A stretch of DNA of 64,000 nucleotides from Streptomyces reniochalinae (GCF_003323735.1 NZ_QOIM01000038.1:372001-436000), one strand, 5' to 3'; positions 40,623 through 50,336 are shown, numbered from the stretch's first letter. Program-made: numbers and translations. The notes: a model not told the origin generated them from the sequence alone.

Positions 40623-42272
40623 TCAGTGGTGACCGTGGCTGCTCTCGATCTCGCGGTACTCCTCCTGCGTGGGCTTGGGGATCTGCCCGGACTCGCCGAA
40701 GTAGCCCTTCGACAGCCGCGACCGCAGCTTCTGGCCACGGCTGACCTTGCGCCGCACACCGTTCTCGTCGGTGGCCGCACCCACCTCGACCGGCCGGTAC
40801 TGCTCGTGCGCCGTCAGCGTGTGCAGCTGCTCCTGGGACAGCGGCTCGTGGACCTCCACGAACTCACCGTGCGGCAACCGCTTGATCGTGCCGGTCTCCC
40901 GCCCGTGCAACACCTTCTCCCGGTCCTTGCGCTGGAGACCCATGCACACCCGCCGTGTGATCACGAACACCACCACAGGCGCGACGAAGAACGCCACCCG
41001 CACGAACCACGTGATCGCGTTGATCGACAGATTGAAGTGCGTCGCCCACAAGTCGTTGCCACCACCGACCAGCAGCACGAAGTACCACGCGATCCACGCC
41101 GCACCGAACGCCGTACGCGTCGGCGCGTTCCGCGGCCGGTCCGCGATGTGGTGCTCCCGCTTGTCCTTGGTCACCCACGACTCGATGAACGGGTAGAGGG
41201 CGATCGCCACCAGCACCAGCGGGAAGATCACCAGCGGGATGAACACGCCCAGGACCAGCGTGTGACCCCACAGATTGATCTCCCAGCCGGGCATCACCCG
41301 GATCAGGCCCTCGGAGAAGCCCATGTACCAGTCGGGTTGTGCGTTGGTGGAGACCTGGTCGGGCCGGTAGGGGCCCAGCGCCCAGATCGGGTTGATCGTG
41401 AACATCGCCGAGATGGCCGCGATCACACCGAAGACCAGGAAGAAGAAGCCACCCGCCTTGGCCATGTACACCGGCAGCAGCGGCATACCGACCACATTGG
41501 TGTTCTTCCGCCCGGCACCCGCGAACTGCGTGTGCTTGTGGTAGAAGACCAGAATCAGGTGCGCCACCAGCAGACCGAGCATGATGCCCGGCAACAGCAG
41601 AATGTGGATCGAATAGAACCGCGCGACGAAGTCGTCACCCGGGAACTCCCCGCCGAACAGGAACATCGACAGATACGTCCCCACGATCGGCACCGACAGG
41701 ATCGCGCCCTCCATGAAGCGCACACCCGTACCCGACAGCAGGTCATCCGGCAGCGAATAGCCCGTGAACCCGGTGAACATGCCCAGCACGAACAACAGGA
41801 ACCCGAAGACCCAGTTGACCTCACGCGGCTTGCGGAACGCCCCCGTGAAGAAGACGCGCATCATGTGCACGAACATCGCCGCGAGGAAGATCAACGCCGC
41901 CCAGTGGTGAATCTGCCGCACCAGCAGACCACCCCGCACATCGAAGCTGATGTCCAGCGTCGAGGCGTACGCCTCCGACATCTGGATACCGTGCATCGGC
42001 GTATAGGCACCGTGGTACTCCACCTCGTTCATCGACGGGTGGAAGAACAGCGTCAGATACACACCCGTCAGGATGATGATGATGAAGCTGTAGAGCGCGA
42101 CCTCACCCAGCATGAACGACCAGTGGTCGGGGAAGATCTTGCGCATGTTGGCCTTGGCCAGGCTGTAGATCCCCAGCCGCCCATCGGCCCAGTCGGCCAC
42201 CCGCTCCCCCGCGGGCGCCTTTTTCTTGCCCTCGGCAGCGGCGCTGCCCCGGGCCTCGGTTGCAGTACTCAT
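40623..42272 (-). CDS. qcrB: Cytochrome bc1 (bcc) complex, cytochrome b subunit
   Basis: The 549-residue membrane subunit binds two b-type hemes and holds the quinol oxidation site of complex III. The heme ligands fall in RQIHHWAALIFLAAMFVHMM and FYSIHILLLPGIMLGLLVAH. Like other actinobacterial QcrB proteins it has a C-terminal extension of about 120 residues beyond the b6-like core, ending in ESSHGHH. It is the last gene of the ctaE-qcrC-qcrA-qcrB operon and overlaps qcrA by 4 nt. It forms a supercomplex with the aa3 oxidase encoded next door. Confidence 0.97.
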   Translation of the reverse strand: MSTATEARGSAAAEGKKKAPAGERVADWADGRLGIYSLAKANMRKIFPDHWSFMLGEVALYSFIIIILTGVYLTLFFHPSMNEVEYHGAYTPMHGIQMSEAYASTLDISFDVRGGLLVRQIHHWAALIFLAAMFVHMMRVFFTGAFRKPREVNWVFGFLLFVLGMFTGFTGYSLPDDLLSGTGVRFMEGAILSVPIVGTYLSMFLFGGEFPGDDFVARFYSIHILLLPGIMLGLLVAHLILVFYHKHTQFAGAGRKNTNVVGMPLLPVYMAKAGGFFFLVFGVIAAISAMFTINPIWALGPYRPDQVSTNAQPDWYMGFSEGLIRVMPGWEINLWGHTLVLGVFIPLVIFPLVLVAIALYPFIESWVTKDKREHHIADRPRNAPTRTAFGAAWIAWYFVLLVGGGNDLWATHFNLSINAITWFVRVAFFVAPVVVFVITRRVCMGLQRKDREKVLHGRETGTIKRLPHGEFVEVHEPLSQEQLHTLTAHEQYRPVEVGAATDENGVRRKVSRGQKLRSRLSKGYFGESGQIPKPTQEEYREIESSHGHH

Positions 42273-43336
42273 CCGCGCTCCCAGAAGGCCGGACCGACGG
42301 GCTCATCGAAGTCGCCCTGCGCTTCGAGGTAGCCGTCCTTGTTGACGCTGATGTTCAGCTGCGGCAGCGGGTGGCCGGCGGGCCCGAAGAGCACGCGCGC
42401 ACCGTCGGCGAGGTCGAATGTCGACTGGTGGCACGGGCACAGGACGTGGTGGGTCTGCTGCTCGTAGAGGCTGACGGGGCAGCCGACGTGCGTGCAGATC
42501 TTCGAGAACGCGACGATGCCCTCGTGCGACCAGTCCAGCTCGCGCTTGTCCTTGATGTCGCCCGGCTCCAGGCGGACGATCATCAGGGCCGCCTTGGCGA
42601 TCTCGGTCTGGAAGTCCTCGTCGTGGTGCTCCAGGCCCTCGGGGCGGGCGAAGGTGAGCGAACCGACGGCGATGTCCTCGGGGCGCAGCGGCTGGTTCGT
42701 GTTCTCGTTGACGAGCAGCTTGCCCTTCTTCCAGGCCGTGTGCCGCAGCTTGTCCTCGGGCAGCGGGCCCAGGTCGCGCAGCAGGACGACGCCGGAGAGC
42801 GGCACCAGGGCGACCGCGCCGAACATCGTGTTGCGGATCAGCTTGCGGCGGCCGAGCGCGGACTCCTTGGCACCCTGCTTGAAGTCCGAGATGACCTTCT
42901 CGCGGACCTCGGGCTCCGCCGTGATGGCGTGCCGCTCGTCGACCATCTCCTCGTCGGACATCAGCGTGCGGGCCCAGTGGACCGCGCCCGCGCCGATGCA
43001 GAAGAGGGCAACGCCGAGCGTCAGGCCCAGCGCGAGGTTGAGCGCGCCGATGTGGCCGAGCGGCCAGACATAGATGATCTTGTCGATCGGGAAGGCCACG
43101 AAGGAGGCGATGAAGCCGATCGTGGCCAGCATCGAGAGCGTGAAGATGAAGGCGACGGTGCGCTCGGAGCGCTTGGCCGCCTGCTCGTCGACGTCCTGGA
43201 TGCGGTGCTCGTGGGGCGGCAGCCCCGGGTCGGCGAACGGGTCGTCCTTGCGGGCCACCTCGCCGTGTGCCGGTCCCTGCTCTTTCGGCAGGTTCTCGTC
43301 TGACACGTTCTCGTCCGGTCCAGTCTCGCTACTCAT
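42269..43336 (-). CDS. qcrA: Rieske iron-sulfur subunit of the cytochrome bcc complex
   Basis: The 355-residue protein has the cluster motifs CTHVGCP and CPCHQSTFDL in the C-terminal Rieske domain. About three N-terminal membrane segments are present (ERTVAFIFTLSMLATIGFIA, NLALGLTLGVALFCIGAGAV, TMFGAVALVPLSGVVLL), which is the actinobacterial arrangement. It takes an electron from menaquinol and passes it to the di-heme QcrC. It overlaps both neighbours by 4 nt. Confidence 0.97.
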   Translation of the reverse strand: MSSETGPDENVSDENLPKEQGPAHGEVARKDDPFADPGLPPHEHRIQDVDEQAAKRSERTVAFIFTLSMLATIGFIASFVAFPIDKIIYVWPLGHIGALNLALGLTLGVALFCIGAGAVHWARTLMSDEEMVDERHAITAEPEVREKVISDFKQGAKESALGRRKLIRNTMFGAVALVPLSGVVLLRDLGPLPEDKLRHTAWKKGKLLVNENTNQPLRPEDIAVGSLTFARPEGLEHHDEDFQTEIAKAALMIVRLEPGDIKDKRELDWSHEGIVAFSKICTHVGCPVSLYEQQTHHVLCPCHQSTFDLADGARVLFGPAGHPLPQLNISVNKDGYLEAQGDFDEPVGPAFWERG

Positions 43337-44148
43337 GACTTCTTGGCCTTTGCGGTCCGAGCGGCGACCCAGGTAGCGACGGCCACCATCGCGCCGAGGC
43401 CGAAGATCCAGGCGAACAGGCCCTCACTGACGGGGCCGAAGCCGCCGAGCGAGAACCCACCGGGGCTCTCGGACTTGTCGCTGTTGACCTCCTTCACGTA
43501 GGCGACGATGTCCCGCTTGTCCTTCTCGGGAAGCGCACCGTCGGTGAAGGAGGGCATGTTCTGCGGCCCGGTCTGCATGGCCTCGTAGATGTGCTTGGGG
43601 TCGACGTCTGCGAGGTCGGGCGCGAACTTGCCGTGCGTGAGGGCGCCGCCCTTACCGGTGAAGTTGTGGCACTGCGCGCAGTTGGTGCGGAAGAGCTCGC
43701 CGCCGTTGGCGACATCGGCACCAGCCGGGTCGTACGCCTTCTTGTCGGGCTGGCTCGGGCCCGAGCCGAGCGAGGCGACGTACGCGGCGAGCTGGTTGGT
43801 CTCGTCCTGGCTGTAGATCTTCTTCTTCTTGGGCACCTGAGCGCCGGGCTGCTGAGCAGGCATGCGCCCCGTGCCGACCTGGAAGTCCACCGCCGCGGCC
43901 CCGACACCGACCAGGCTGGGACCGTCGCTGGTCCCCTGGCCGCCGGTTCCGTGGCAGCTGGAGCACCCGGTGGCGTAGAGCTTCTTGCCCTCCTCGATGG
44001 CGAGGGACTTACTCGACTCCTGCTTCTCGGCCTTGGCCTCACCCGCGGGAGCGAACGCGGTGTACAGCCCCCCGGTGGCCGCCAGCGCGAAGAGTAGAAC
44101 GACAAGCGCCGCCAGCGGATGGCGCCGTCGTGCGGAGAGCTTTTTCAC
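43333..44148 (-). CDS. qcrC: Di-heme cytochrome c subunit of the bcc complex
   Basis: The 271-residue protein has an N-terminal membrane anchor (HPLAALVVLLFALAATGGLY) and two heme-c sites, GCSSCHGTG and NCAQCHNFTG. A C-terminal membrane segment follows (LFAWIFGLGAMVAVATWVAA). Actinobacteria lack soluble cytochrome c, and this di-heme subunit carries electrons directly to the aa3 oxidase. GTG start at 44148. It begins 120 bp after ctaE in the same operon. Confidence 0.97.
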   Translation of the reverse strand: MKKLSARRRHPLAALVVLLFALAATGGLYTAFAPAGEAKAEKQESSKSLAIEEGKKLYATGCSSCHGTGGQGTSDGPSLVGVGAAAVDFQVGTGRMPAQQPGAQVPKKKKIYSQDETNQLAAYVASLGSGPSQPDKKAYDPAGADVANGGELFRTNCAQCHNFTGKGGALTHGKFAPDLADVDPKHIYEAMQTGPQNMPSFTDGALPEKDKRDIVAYVKEVNSDKSESPGGFSLGGFGPVSEGLFAWIFGLGAMVAVATWVAARTAKAKKS

Positions 44149-44267
44149 GGATTACCCCGGTGTCAGGATCTTCTCGTCGATGCGGTGTCTGTCCGTACTG
44201 CGTCTGGTCCGTTATGGCCGTGGTCCGCCTGGGCGGTACGGCGCGCGGCGTCGCCGCGCCCGCACGG

Positions 44268-44885
44268 TCACCGGATCAGGTAGATCGTGGCGAAGAGGCC
44301 GATCCAGACGACATCGACGAAGTGCCAGTAGTAGGACACGACGATGGCGGCCGTGGCCTGGTGGTGTGTGAACCGCCTGGCCGCGTAGGTGCGTCCCAGG
44401 ACGAACAGGAAGGCGATGAGGCCGCCTGTCACGTGCATCCCGTGGAAGCCGGTAGTCAGGTAGAACACCGATCCGTACGGACTCGAGGAGAGCGAGGTGC
44501 CCTCCTTGACCAGCTCCGTGTACTCGAAGACCTGGCCGCCGATAAAGATCGCACCCATGACGAAGGTGACGATGAACCACGCGCGGAGCTTCTTGACGTC
44601 ACCCCGCTCGGCGGCGAAGACGCCGAGCTGACAGGTGAGTGAGGAGAGCACCAGGATCGTGGTGTTCGTCGCCGAGAACGGAAGGTTCAGCTCTGAGGCG
44701 TGTTCCTTCCAGTAGTCGGCGCCGGTCACCGATCGGAGGGTGAAGTACATCGCGAAGAGGGCCGCGAAGAACATCAGCTCGGAACTCAGCCAAATGATGG
44801 TTCCGACGCTGGTGAGGTTCGGCCGGTTGACCGACGGGTGCGCGTGCCCGGTTTCTACTGCTGTTGCTGTCGCCACGACCGACAT
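44268..44885 (-). CDS. ctaE: Cytochrome c oxidase subunit III
   Basis: The protein has 205 residues and five membrane segments: [76 protein letters not shown] and [20 protein letters not shown]. It begins the operon ctaE-qcrC-qcrA-qcrB. The ATG at 44885 gives the usual N-terminus. However, a -10 box overlaps that ATG and would start transcription next to an in-frame GTG at 44876, so the real start may be three codons later. Confidence 0.95.
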   Translation of the reverse strand: MSVVATATAVETGHAHPSVNRPNLTSVGTIIWLSSELMFFAALFAMYFTLRSVTGADYWKEHASELNLPFSATNTTILVLSSLTCQLGVFAAERGDVKKLRAWFIVTFVMGAIFIGGQVFEYTELVKEGTSLSSSPYGSVFYLTTGFHGMHVTGGLIAFLFVLGRTYAARRFTHHQATAAIVVSYYWHFVDVVWIGLFATIYLIR

Positions 44886-44896
44886 TATGTCGGTCG
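44876..44896. promoter_or_regulatory. Palindrome over the ctaE start, with overlapping -10 box
   Basis: CGACCGACAT-T-ATGTCGGTCG is a perfect 10-bp palindrome around one base, and it includes the annotated ATG. On the minus strand CATAAT (44884-44889) has a GTGAGG 17 nt upstream (44907-44912) and lies 7 nt before GTG 44876. It looks like a promoter-overlapping operator for the ctaE-qcr operon; the regulator is unknown. Confidence 0.45.
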
Positions 44897-45098
44897 CTTA
44901 TCCCGGCCTCACTTCGGGGGTCCCGTTCGGGGTGTCGGCGCCGCTCGCGCCCGCCGTGCCCAGCGGCGACGGAGGCCCGCACGCCCCGTACAGCCCAGTA
45001 TCGGCGTGCGACGACCGGTGTTGACGGTGCGTCGGAGGGAGTAGCATCCCAGCCCAGCGGTTCACCCGATAAGGACGAATCACGGACGCGGAGGAACG

Positions 45099-45545
45099 AT
45101 GCAGCCGACCGCCACGGTGCTGGTCTACAGCGACGACGCCACCACCCGCGAGCAGGTGCGGCTCGCTGGGGGCACCTCCCTGGCGCGCGGCGCCAAGGGG
45201 GAGGGCCGCAGGCCGGCCTCCGACGTGCAGGAGATCCGCTACCTGGAGTGCGCCACGCTGCCCGCCGTCCTGGAGGCGCTGGAGGAGCGCCACGTGGACG
45301 TGTGCGTGCTGGACGGGGAGACGGCCCCCGCGGGCGGCATGGGCGTGTGCCGCCAGATCAAGGACGAGATCTACGACTGCCCGCCCGTGCTGCTGCTGAT
45401 CGGGCGGCCGCAGGACGCCTGGCTGGCGACCTGGAGCAGGGCCGAGGCCACCGTCTCGCACCCGGTGGACCCGGTCGCGCTGGCCGAGTCGCTGGCCGGT
45501 CTGCTGCGCGAGCAGGCGGCCGAAGGCCGCCTCGCCCGCGCCTGA
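45099..45545 (+). CDS. Atypical response-regulator receiver protein
   Basis: This 148-residue single-domain protein begins VLVYSDDATTREQVRLA. It has an Asp in HVDVCVLDGETAPAGGMGVC at the phosphoacceptor position, but His (VSHPVDP) where receivers have the conserved Lys. It ends without an output domain. It sits between the ctaE-qcr and ctaCDF operons, as I recall for other Streptomyces, so a link to respiration is plausible but unproven. Residues 23-36 (AGGTSLARGAKGEG) are an insertion encoded by a palindromic repeat. A GGAGG ribosome-binding site precedes the ATG. Confidence 0.8.
   Translation: MQPTATVLVYSDDATTREQVRLAGGTSLARGAKGEGRRPASDVQEIRYLECATLPAVLEALEERHVDVCVLDGETAPAGGMGVCRQIKDEIYDCPPVLLLIGRPQDAWLATWSRAEATVSHPVDPVALAESLAGLLREQAAEGRLARA
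45167..45204. repeat. Short palindromic (REP-like) element inserted in frame in the receiver gene
   Basis: TGGGGGCACCTCCC, then TGGCGCGCGGCGCCA, then AGGGGGAGG: a 38-bp palindromic element with an inner perfect hairpin. It shares GGGGGCACCTCCC with the trpEG element and GGGGGAGG with the ctaC element, and it adds about 14 residues in frame. Confidence 0.68.
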
Positions 45546-45628
45546 GCCCTCACCTCACCGCCGCGCCCGCCCGTCCCCCGTTCGGGGGAGGGGCGGGCGC
45601 GGCGTCGTTCGGCGGCGGATGTGGGGTT

Positions 45629-46930
45629 TCACACCTGCGGGCGCAGCCGCGCGGCGTCCGCCTGGCCGCTGCCGACGTGCCCCTCGCTGTTGACGGCGCT
45701 GCCGGCGCGCCACTTCTTCCAGTCCATGTTCCAGTCCCCGAAGCCGTTGCCGAAGGGGGCCATGGTCTCGCCCGAGGTGTTGACGTGCTGGACGATGTCG
45801 CCCTCGTTGACGAGGTCGAAGAACCACTTGGCGTTCGAGCTGCTCATGCCGGTGCAGCCGTGGCTGGTGTTGGAGACGCCCTGGGAGCCCACCGACCAGG
45901 GGGCGCCGTGCACGTACTCGCCGCTGTTGGTCAGCCGCGTGGCCCAGTGGACGCCGAGGTCGTAGAAGTCGCCGGCGCCGATGCTGGCGCTGGTCATCCG
46001 CACGTACGGCTCCTTGGTGAGGATCACCTTGATGCCGTTGCGGGTCTCGTAGCCCGACTTCCCCGTGGTGATGGGCACCGAACGGATGGTCTTGCCGTTC
46101 TTCTTGACCGTCATCTTCAGCGAGGAGGCGTCCGCGACCGCGACTATTCGGTCCCCGGTCTTCATCCGGACGGGTTTGGCCTTGCCGCCGTAGAGCCCCT
46201 TGCGCACCTTCAGCCCATTGAGTGAGGAGCGGAGCGTGATGCTGGCGTGCGCGGGCCAGTAGGAGCGCGGCCGGTAGTGGAGCTCCTTGCTGTTCACCCA
46301 GTGCCAGGAGCCCTCCACGTGGGGCTTGGAGTCCACCCTCAGGGCCCGCTCGACCATCTCCCGCTGCCCGGGTTTCTTCACGGGGCGGCTGAGCTCGGCC
46401 GTGAGGGGCATGCCGACGCCGTAGGTGCCGTTGTCGGGGCCGAGTTTCACGTGGAGGCGCTTGGCTGCGGCTGCCTTGGTCCCGAAGCGCAGAGAGCGCC
46501 TTCCCGGGGCGCCGTCCTGGTTCTCCGTGCTGACCTGAAGGGTGTAGTGGGCGCCGGCGGCCAGAGAGCTGGTGCTGTGCCAGCTCTTCTGGTCGGCGGA
46601 CAGTTCGCCGGGGACCACGCGCCCCGAGGCGTCGGTGGCGAAGACGTCGGTGAGGGTGTCGCCCTTCTGGGCGGTGACCTTCAGCGGCTTGTCGGGGTCG
46701 ACGTCGGTGCTGTCGGCTGCGGCGCTGACGGACACGGCGTCGGTGGCGTCGTAGGGGGCGGAGGAGAGCGTGCCGTCGCTGCCGTCCCCGGTGCCGCAGG
46801 CGGCGAGCCCGACGGAGAGGGGCGCCAGCAGCAGGGCGCAGCTGCGCACCATGCGGCGCTTGTGCTTGCGGGTCAGGGTTCTGGGGGCGAGCGCCCCTCC
46901 GGATATCGCGGTGTGCGGCCTGTGACTCAT
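45629..46930 (-). CDS. Lipoprotein L,D-transpeptidase (YkuD) with Ig-like domains
   Basis: The protein has 433 residues from an ATG at 46930. A signal peptide ends in the lipobox LSVGLAACGTG, so it is anchored outside the membrane. Residues about 60-270 form Ig-like/LdtMt2-type domains (LKVTAQKGDTLTDVFATDAS, PLTAELSRPVKKPGQREMVE). The YkuD domain follows, with the active site HGCTGMSSSNAKWFFDLV. L,D-transpeptidases make 3-3 crosslinks in peptidoglycan and can attach lipoproteins. It lies downstream of ctaF but beyond a strong terminator. Confidence 0.92.
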   Translation of the reverse strand: MSHRPHTAISGGALAPRTLTRKHKRRMVRSCALLLAPLSVGLAACGTGDGSDGTLSSAPYDATDAVSVSAAADSTDVDPDKPLKVTAQKGDTLTDVFATDASGRVVPGELSADQKSWHSTSSLAAGAHYTLQVSTENQDGAPGRRSLRFGTKAAAAKRLHVKLGPDNGTYGVGMPLTAELSRPVKKPGQREMVERALRVDSKPHVEGSWHWVNSKELHYRPRSYWPAHASITLRSSLNGLKVRKGLYGGKAKPVRMKTGDRIVAVADASSLKMTVKKNGKTIRSVPITTGKSGYETRNGIKVILTKEPYVRMTSASIGAGDFYDLGVHWATRLTNSGEYVHGAPWSVGSQGVSNTSHGCTGMSSSNAKWFFDLVNEGDIVQHVNTSGETMAPFGNGFGDWNMDWKKWRAGSAVNSEGHVGSGQADAARLRPQV

Positions 46931-46985
46931 AGGCCCAAAATATGAATAATCGTCACTTCGGGCGCGCGGAGTGCGTACAAACGGG

Positions 46986-47013
46986 TCGGCCCCCCGGCGT
47001 GTCGGGGGGCCGA
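46986..47013. terminator. Terminator of the ctaCDF operon
   Basis: TCGGCCCCCCG / CGGGGGGCCGA is a perfect 11-bp stem with a 6-nt loop. It lies 79 nt beyond the ctaF stop and upstream of the L,D-transpeptidase start. Confidence 0.7.
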
Positions 47014-47091
47014 TCCTTGTTCTTCGTTCGTCGCCGTGCTGCGCGGCCGCGGTTCCTGCCGTTTGCCGCCGTGCCGCACGGCCGCGGGTTC

Positions 47092-47490
47092 CTACTGGGT
47101 GCGGTTCTGCCCGTGGTAGTACTCGAACACCCAGCCGAACAGGCCGATCAGCAGCAGCGGTACCGAGAAGTACACCAGCCACCAGCCGACGGCCACGCCC
47201 AGGAAGGCGAAGGCCCCGCCGAGGCCGAGCGCGAGCGGCTGCCAGCTCCACGGGCTGAAGAAGCCCAGCTCACCGGCGTCGTCCGCGACATCGGCTTCCT
47301 GACGGTCCTGCGCCCCGGTGTCCACCCGGCGCGCGGTGAAGGCCAGGTAGTAGCCGATCATGATCGACAGGCCGAAGGCCAGGAAGAGGCCGACCGTGCC
47401 GACCGGCTCCTTCGACCAGACGCCGTAGGTGATGGCGACCGCCAGCAGGAAGACCGACAGCCACAGGAACATCTTGCCCTGGATCTTCAC
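47092..47490 (-). CDS. ctaF: Cytochrome c oxidase subunit IV (actinobacterial CtaF)
   Basis: The 132-residue protein has four membrane segments ([72 protein letters not shown]). It is the small subunit IV typical of actinobacterial aa3 oxidases. The GTG at 47490 follows AAGGAGG and overlaps the ctaD stop in GTGA. It is the last gene of ctaC-ctaD-ctaF. Confidence 0.94.
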   Translation of the reverse strand: MKIQGKMFLWLSVFLLAVAITYGVWSKEPVGTVGLFLAFGLSIMIGYYLAFTARRVDTGAQDRQEADVADDAGELGFFSPWSWQPLALGLGGAFAFLGVAVGWWLVYFSVPLLLIGLFGWVFEYYHGQNRTQ

Positions 47491-49217
47491 TTCCCGGCCT
47501 CCTTGCTGCCGGCGAGTGCCTTCTCGTCCCGGTCCACGTTCTCCAGCTCGTCGAGCGCGGCGATCTCCGGGTGGTGCAGGTCGAACGCCGGGGCCTCGGA
47601 GCGGATGCGGGGCAGGGTGAGGAAGTTGTGCCGCGGCGGCGGGCAGCTGGTCGCCCATTCGAGCGAGCGGCCGTAGCCCCACGGGTCGTCGACCTCGATC
47701 TTCTTGCCGTACTTGTGCGTCTTCCACACGTTGTAGAAGAACGGCAGCATCGACATGCCCAGCAGGAACGAGCTGATCGTGGAGATGGTGTTCAGCGCGG
47801 TGAAGCCGTCGGCCGCCAGATAGTCGGCGTACCGGCGCGGCATGCCCTCGGCGCCCAGCCAGTGCTGGACGAGGAAGGTGCCGTGGAAGCCGACGAACAG
47901 CGTCCAGAACGTGATCTTGCCGAGCCGCTCGTCCAGCATCTTGCCGGTGAACTTCGGCCACCAGAAGTGGAAGCCGGCGAACATCGCGAAGACCACGGTG
48001 CCGAAGACGACGTAGTGGAAGTGCGCGACGACGAAGTACGAGTCCGAGACGTGGAAGTCCATCGGCGGCGAGGCGAGGATGACGCCGGTGAGGCCACCGA
48101 AGAGGAAGGTGATCAGGAAGCCGATCGTCCACAGCATCGGTGTCTCGAAGGACAGGGAGCCCTTCCACATCGTGCCGACCCAGTTGAAGAACTTCACGCC
48201 TGTCGGCACCGCGATCAGGAAGGTCATGAACGAGAAGAACGGCAACAACACGCCGCCCGTGACGTACATGTGGTGGGCCCAGACCGTCACGGACAGACCC
48301 GCGATGGCGATGGTGGCGCCGATCAGACCGACGTAGCCGAACATGGGCTTGCGGCTGAAGACCGGGATGACCTCGGAGACGATGCCGAAGAACGGCAGCG
48401 CGATGATGTACACCTCGGGATGGCCGAAGAACCAGAACAGGTGTTGCCACAACAAGGCTCCGCCGTTGGCCGCGTCGAAGACGTGCGCCCCGAATTTCCG
48501 GTCCGCCTCCAAGGCGAACAGCGCGGCGGCCAGCACCGGGAAGGCGAGCAGCACCAGCACACCGGTGAGCAGCACGTTCCAGGTGAAGATCGGCATGCGG
48601 AACATCGTCATGCCGGGTGCGCGCATGCAGATGATCGTGGTGATGAAGTTGACCGAGCCGAGGATCGTACCGAAGCCGGACAGCGCCAGGCCCATGATCC
48701 ACATGTCGGCGCCGACGCCCGGCGAGCGGACCGCGTCCGAGAGCGGGGAGTAGGCGAACCACCCGAAGTCGGCGGCGCCCTGCGGGGTGAGGAAACCGCC
48801 CACGGCGATGAGCGAGCCGAAGAGGTAGAGCCAGTAGGCGAACATGTTCAGCCGCGGGAAGGCCACATCGGGCGAGCCGATCTGGAGCGGCATGATCCAG
48901 TTCGCGAAGCCGCTGAACAGCGGCGTGGCGAACATCAGCAGCATGACGGTGCCATGCATGGTGAACGCCTGGTTGAACTGCTCGTTCGACATGATCTGCG
49001 TGCCCGGACGGGCGAGTTCGGCACGCATGAACAACGCCATGACGCCGCCGATGATGAAGAAGACGAACGACGTGATCAGGTAGAGGCTGCCGATCGTCTT
49101 GTGGTCCGTGGTCGTCAGCCACGAGACCACCACGTTGCCGGGTCGCTTACGGCGCGTCGGCGATGCCGCCTCGGCCGTCGCGGCGGCGGCACCCTGGGGT
49201 TCGTTGAGGATGCTCAC
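47487..49217 (-). CDS. ctaD: Cytochrome c oxidase subunit I (aa3)
   Basis: The 576-residue, twelve-helix catalytic subunit of the terminal oxidase reduces oxygen to water and pumps protons. Its heme a / a3-CuB ligands are visible: [17 protein letters not shown] (heme a His), [20 protein letters not shown] (CuB His and the His-Tyr pair), [10 protein letters not shown] (two CuB His) and [11 protein letters not shown] (heme a3 and a His). It is coupled by 4-nt overlaps to both ctaC and ctaF. Confidence 0.98.
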   Translation of the reverse strand: MSILNEPQGAAAATAEAASPTRRKRPGNVVVSWLTTTDHKTIGSLYLITSFVFFIIGGVMALFMRAELARPGTQIMSNEQFNQAFTMHGTVMLLMFATPLFSGFANWIMPLQIGSPDVAFPRLNMFAYWLYLFGSLIAVGGFLTPQGAADFGWFAYSPLSDAVRSPGVGADMWIMGLALSGFGTILGSVNFITTIICMRAPGMTMFRMPIFTWNVLLTGVLVLLAFPVLAAALFALEADRKFGAHVFDAANGGALLWQHLFWFFGHPEVYIIALPFFGIVSEVIPVFSRKPMFGYVGLIGATIAIAGLSVTVWAHHMYVTGGVLLPFFSFMTFLIAVPTGVKFFNWVGTMWKGSLSFETPMLWTIGFLITFLFGGLTGVILASPPMDFHVSDSYFVVAHFHYVVFGTVVFAMFAGFHFWWPKFTGKMLDERLGKITFWTLFVGFHGTFLVQHWLGAEGMPRRYADYLAADGFTALNTISTISSFLLGMSMLPFFYNVWKTHKYGKKIEVDDPWGYGRSLEWATSCPPPRHNFLTLPRIRSEAPAFDLHHPEIAALDELENVDRDEKALAGSKEAGK

Positions 49218-50224
49218 GGGTTATTCGTCTCCGCATTCTTGGCGCCGCCCGTGGTGGCGGTGCCCGCCGGGATGTAGCCGGTCTGGCCCTTCTTCGCCAG
49301 GTCCTCCAGGTGCTTCTGGTAGCGCTCCGGGGAGACGATCTTCACGTTGAAGAGCATCCGGGAGTGGTCGACGCCGCACAGCTCGGCGCACTTGCCCCGG
49401 TAGGTGCCCTCCTTGCTGGGGGTCACCTCGAAGCGGTTGACATGGCCCGGGATGACGTCCTGCTTCATGAGGAAGGGCAGGACCCAGAAGTCGTGGATGA
49501 CGTCGCGGGAGGTCAGGATGAACTGGACCTTCTCGCCCTTGGGCAGCCACAGCGTCGGGCCCGGGTTGCCGTTCTGCGGGTTCCGCTCGCCCGGCGTGCC
49601 CGCCTCGTAGACCCCCTCGGCGCCCTTGGGGAAGCCCTTGGTCATCCGGTCCGGGATGGCGCTGAGCTCCTTGTGGAGGCTGTCCTTGGTGTTGACGTCC
49701 GTCTTCGGATCGCCGTCCACGTCCTCGACGTAGTTGAAGCCCCAGCTCCACTGGTACCCCACGACGTTGACGACGTGGGTGGGCTTCTTCGAGGTCGCCA
49801 TGAGCTTGGTCTCATCCCGGGCGGTGAAGTAGAACAGCACCGCGACGATGATGATGGGGACCACGGTGTACAGCGCCTCGATGGGCATGTTGTACCGGGT
49901 CTGAGCGGGGATTTCGACCTTGGTCCTGGAGCGCCGGTGGAAGATGACGCTCCAGATGATCAGACCCCACACCAGCACGCCCACGGCAAGCGCGGCCGCC
50001 CAGGAGCCCTGCCACAGGGAGAGGACGCGCGGGGCCTCGTCCGTGACGGGGGTGGGCATTCCGAGGCGGGGGAAGTCCTTTGATGTGCAACCGGTCGCGG
50101 TCGCCAGGACCAGGCCCGCGGCCAGCGCCTGCGGTAGCGTCCGCCGCATCGGGCGCCGCGATGTGGGGGTACCACCCGCGGCCGTCCTGCGGCCGTGGGG
50201 GAGGTCGGAGCCGTTGGGACTCAC
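49214..50224 (-). CDS. ctaC: Cytochrome c oxidase subunit II, lipoprotein
   Basis: The protein accepts electrons from QcrC at its CuA centre. A lipobox LATATGCTS marks a lipoprotein. Two membrane segments follow, and the CuA motif [12 protein letters not shown] (Cys, Cys, His, Met) is near the C-terminus, with [18 protein letters not shown] before it. The GTG at 50224 gives the N-terminus SPNGSD found in Streptomyces; an ATG at 50149 also exists. Residues about 7-21 ([15 protein letters not shown]) are extra relative to the S. coelicolor protein as I recall it, and are encoded by a palindromic repeat. It starts the ctaC-ctaD-ctaF operon. Confidence 0.95.
   Translation of the reverse strand: MSPNGSDLPHGRRTAAGGTPTSRRPMRRTLPQALAAGLVLATATGCTSKDFPRLGMPTPVTDEAPRVLSLWQGSWAAALAVGVLVWGLIIWSVIFHRRSRTKVEIPAQTRYNMPIEALYTVVPIIIVAVLFYFTARDETKLMATSKKPTHVVNVVGYQWSWGFNYVEDVDGDPKTDVNTKDSLHKELSAIPDRMTKGFPKGAEGVYEAGTPGERNPQNGNPGPTLWLPKGEKVQFILTSRDVIHDFWVLPFLMKQDVIPGHVNRFEVTPSKEGTYRGKCAELCGVDHSRMLFNVKIVSPERYQKHLEDLAKKGQTGYIPAGTATTGGAKNAETNNP
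50164..50204. repeat. Short palindromic (REP-like) element in the 5' coding part of ctaC
   Basis: TGGGGGTACCACCCGCGGCC, then GTCCTGCGGCCGTGGGGGAGG: 41 bp in plus-strand reading, with GCGGCC / GGCCGT-type inner arms. It is the same family as the element at 45167 and adds about 14-15 residues between SPNGSD and RRPMRRTL of the ctaC product. Confidence 0.62.
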
Positions 50225-50305
50225 GTAGCGCCTTCCCGAGAGTCTCGCCCGCGTCGCGGTCGGGCGCGGCCCTCTTACGTGGTCGGGCGCCGGCCCAGCG
50301 CGGGC

Positions 50306-50336
50306 AGGGTTTGGATGTTTATGCGGACCAAACCCT
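50306..50336. promoter_or_regulatory. 31-bp inverted repeat at the ctaC promoter
   Basis: AGGGTTTGG and CCAAACCCT form a perfect 9-bp inverted repeat with a 13-nt AT-richer centre, 82-112 bp before the ctaC GTG. On the minus strand the centre reads TCCGCATAAACAT, which could hold the -10. It is a strong operator candidate. The remaining 50337-50587 of the divergent gap shows nothing I recognise. Confidence 0.5.
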
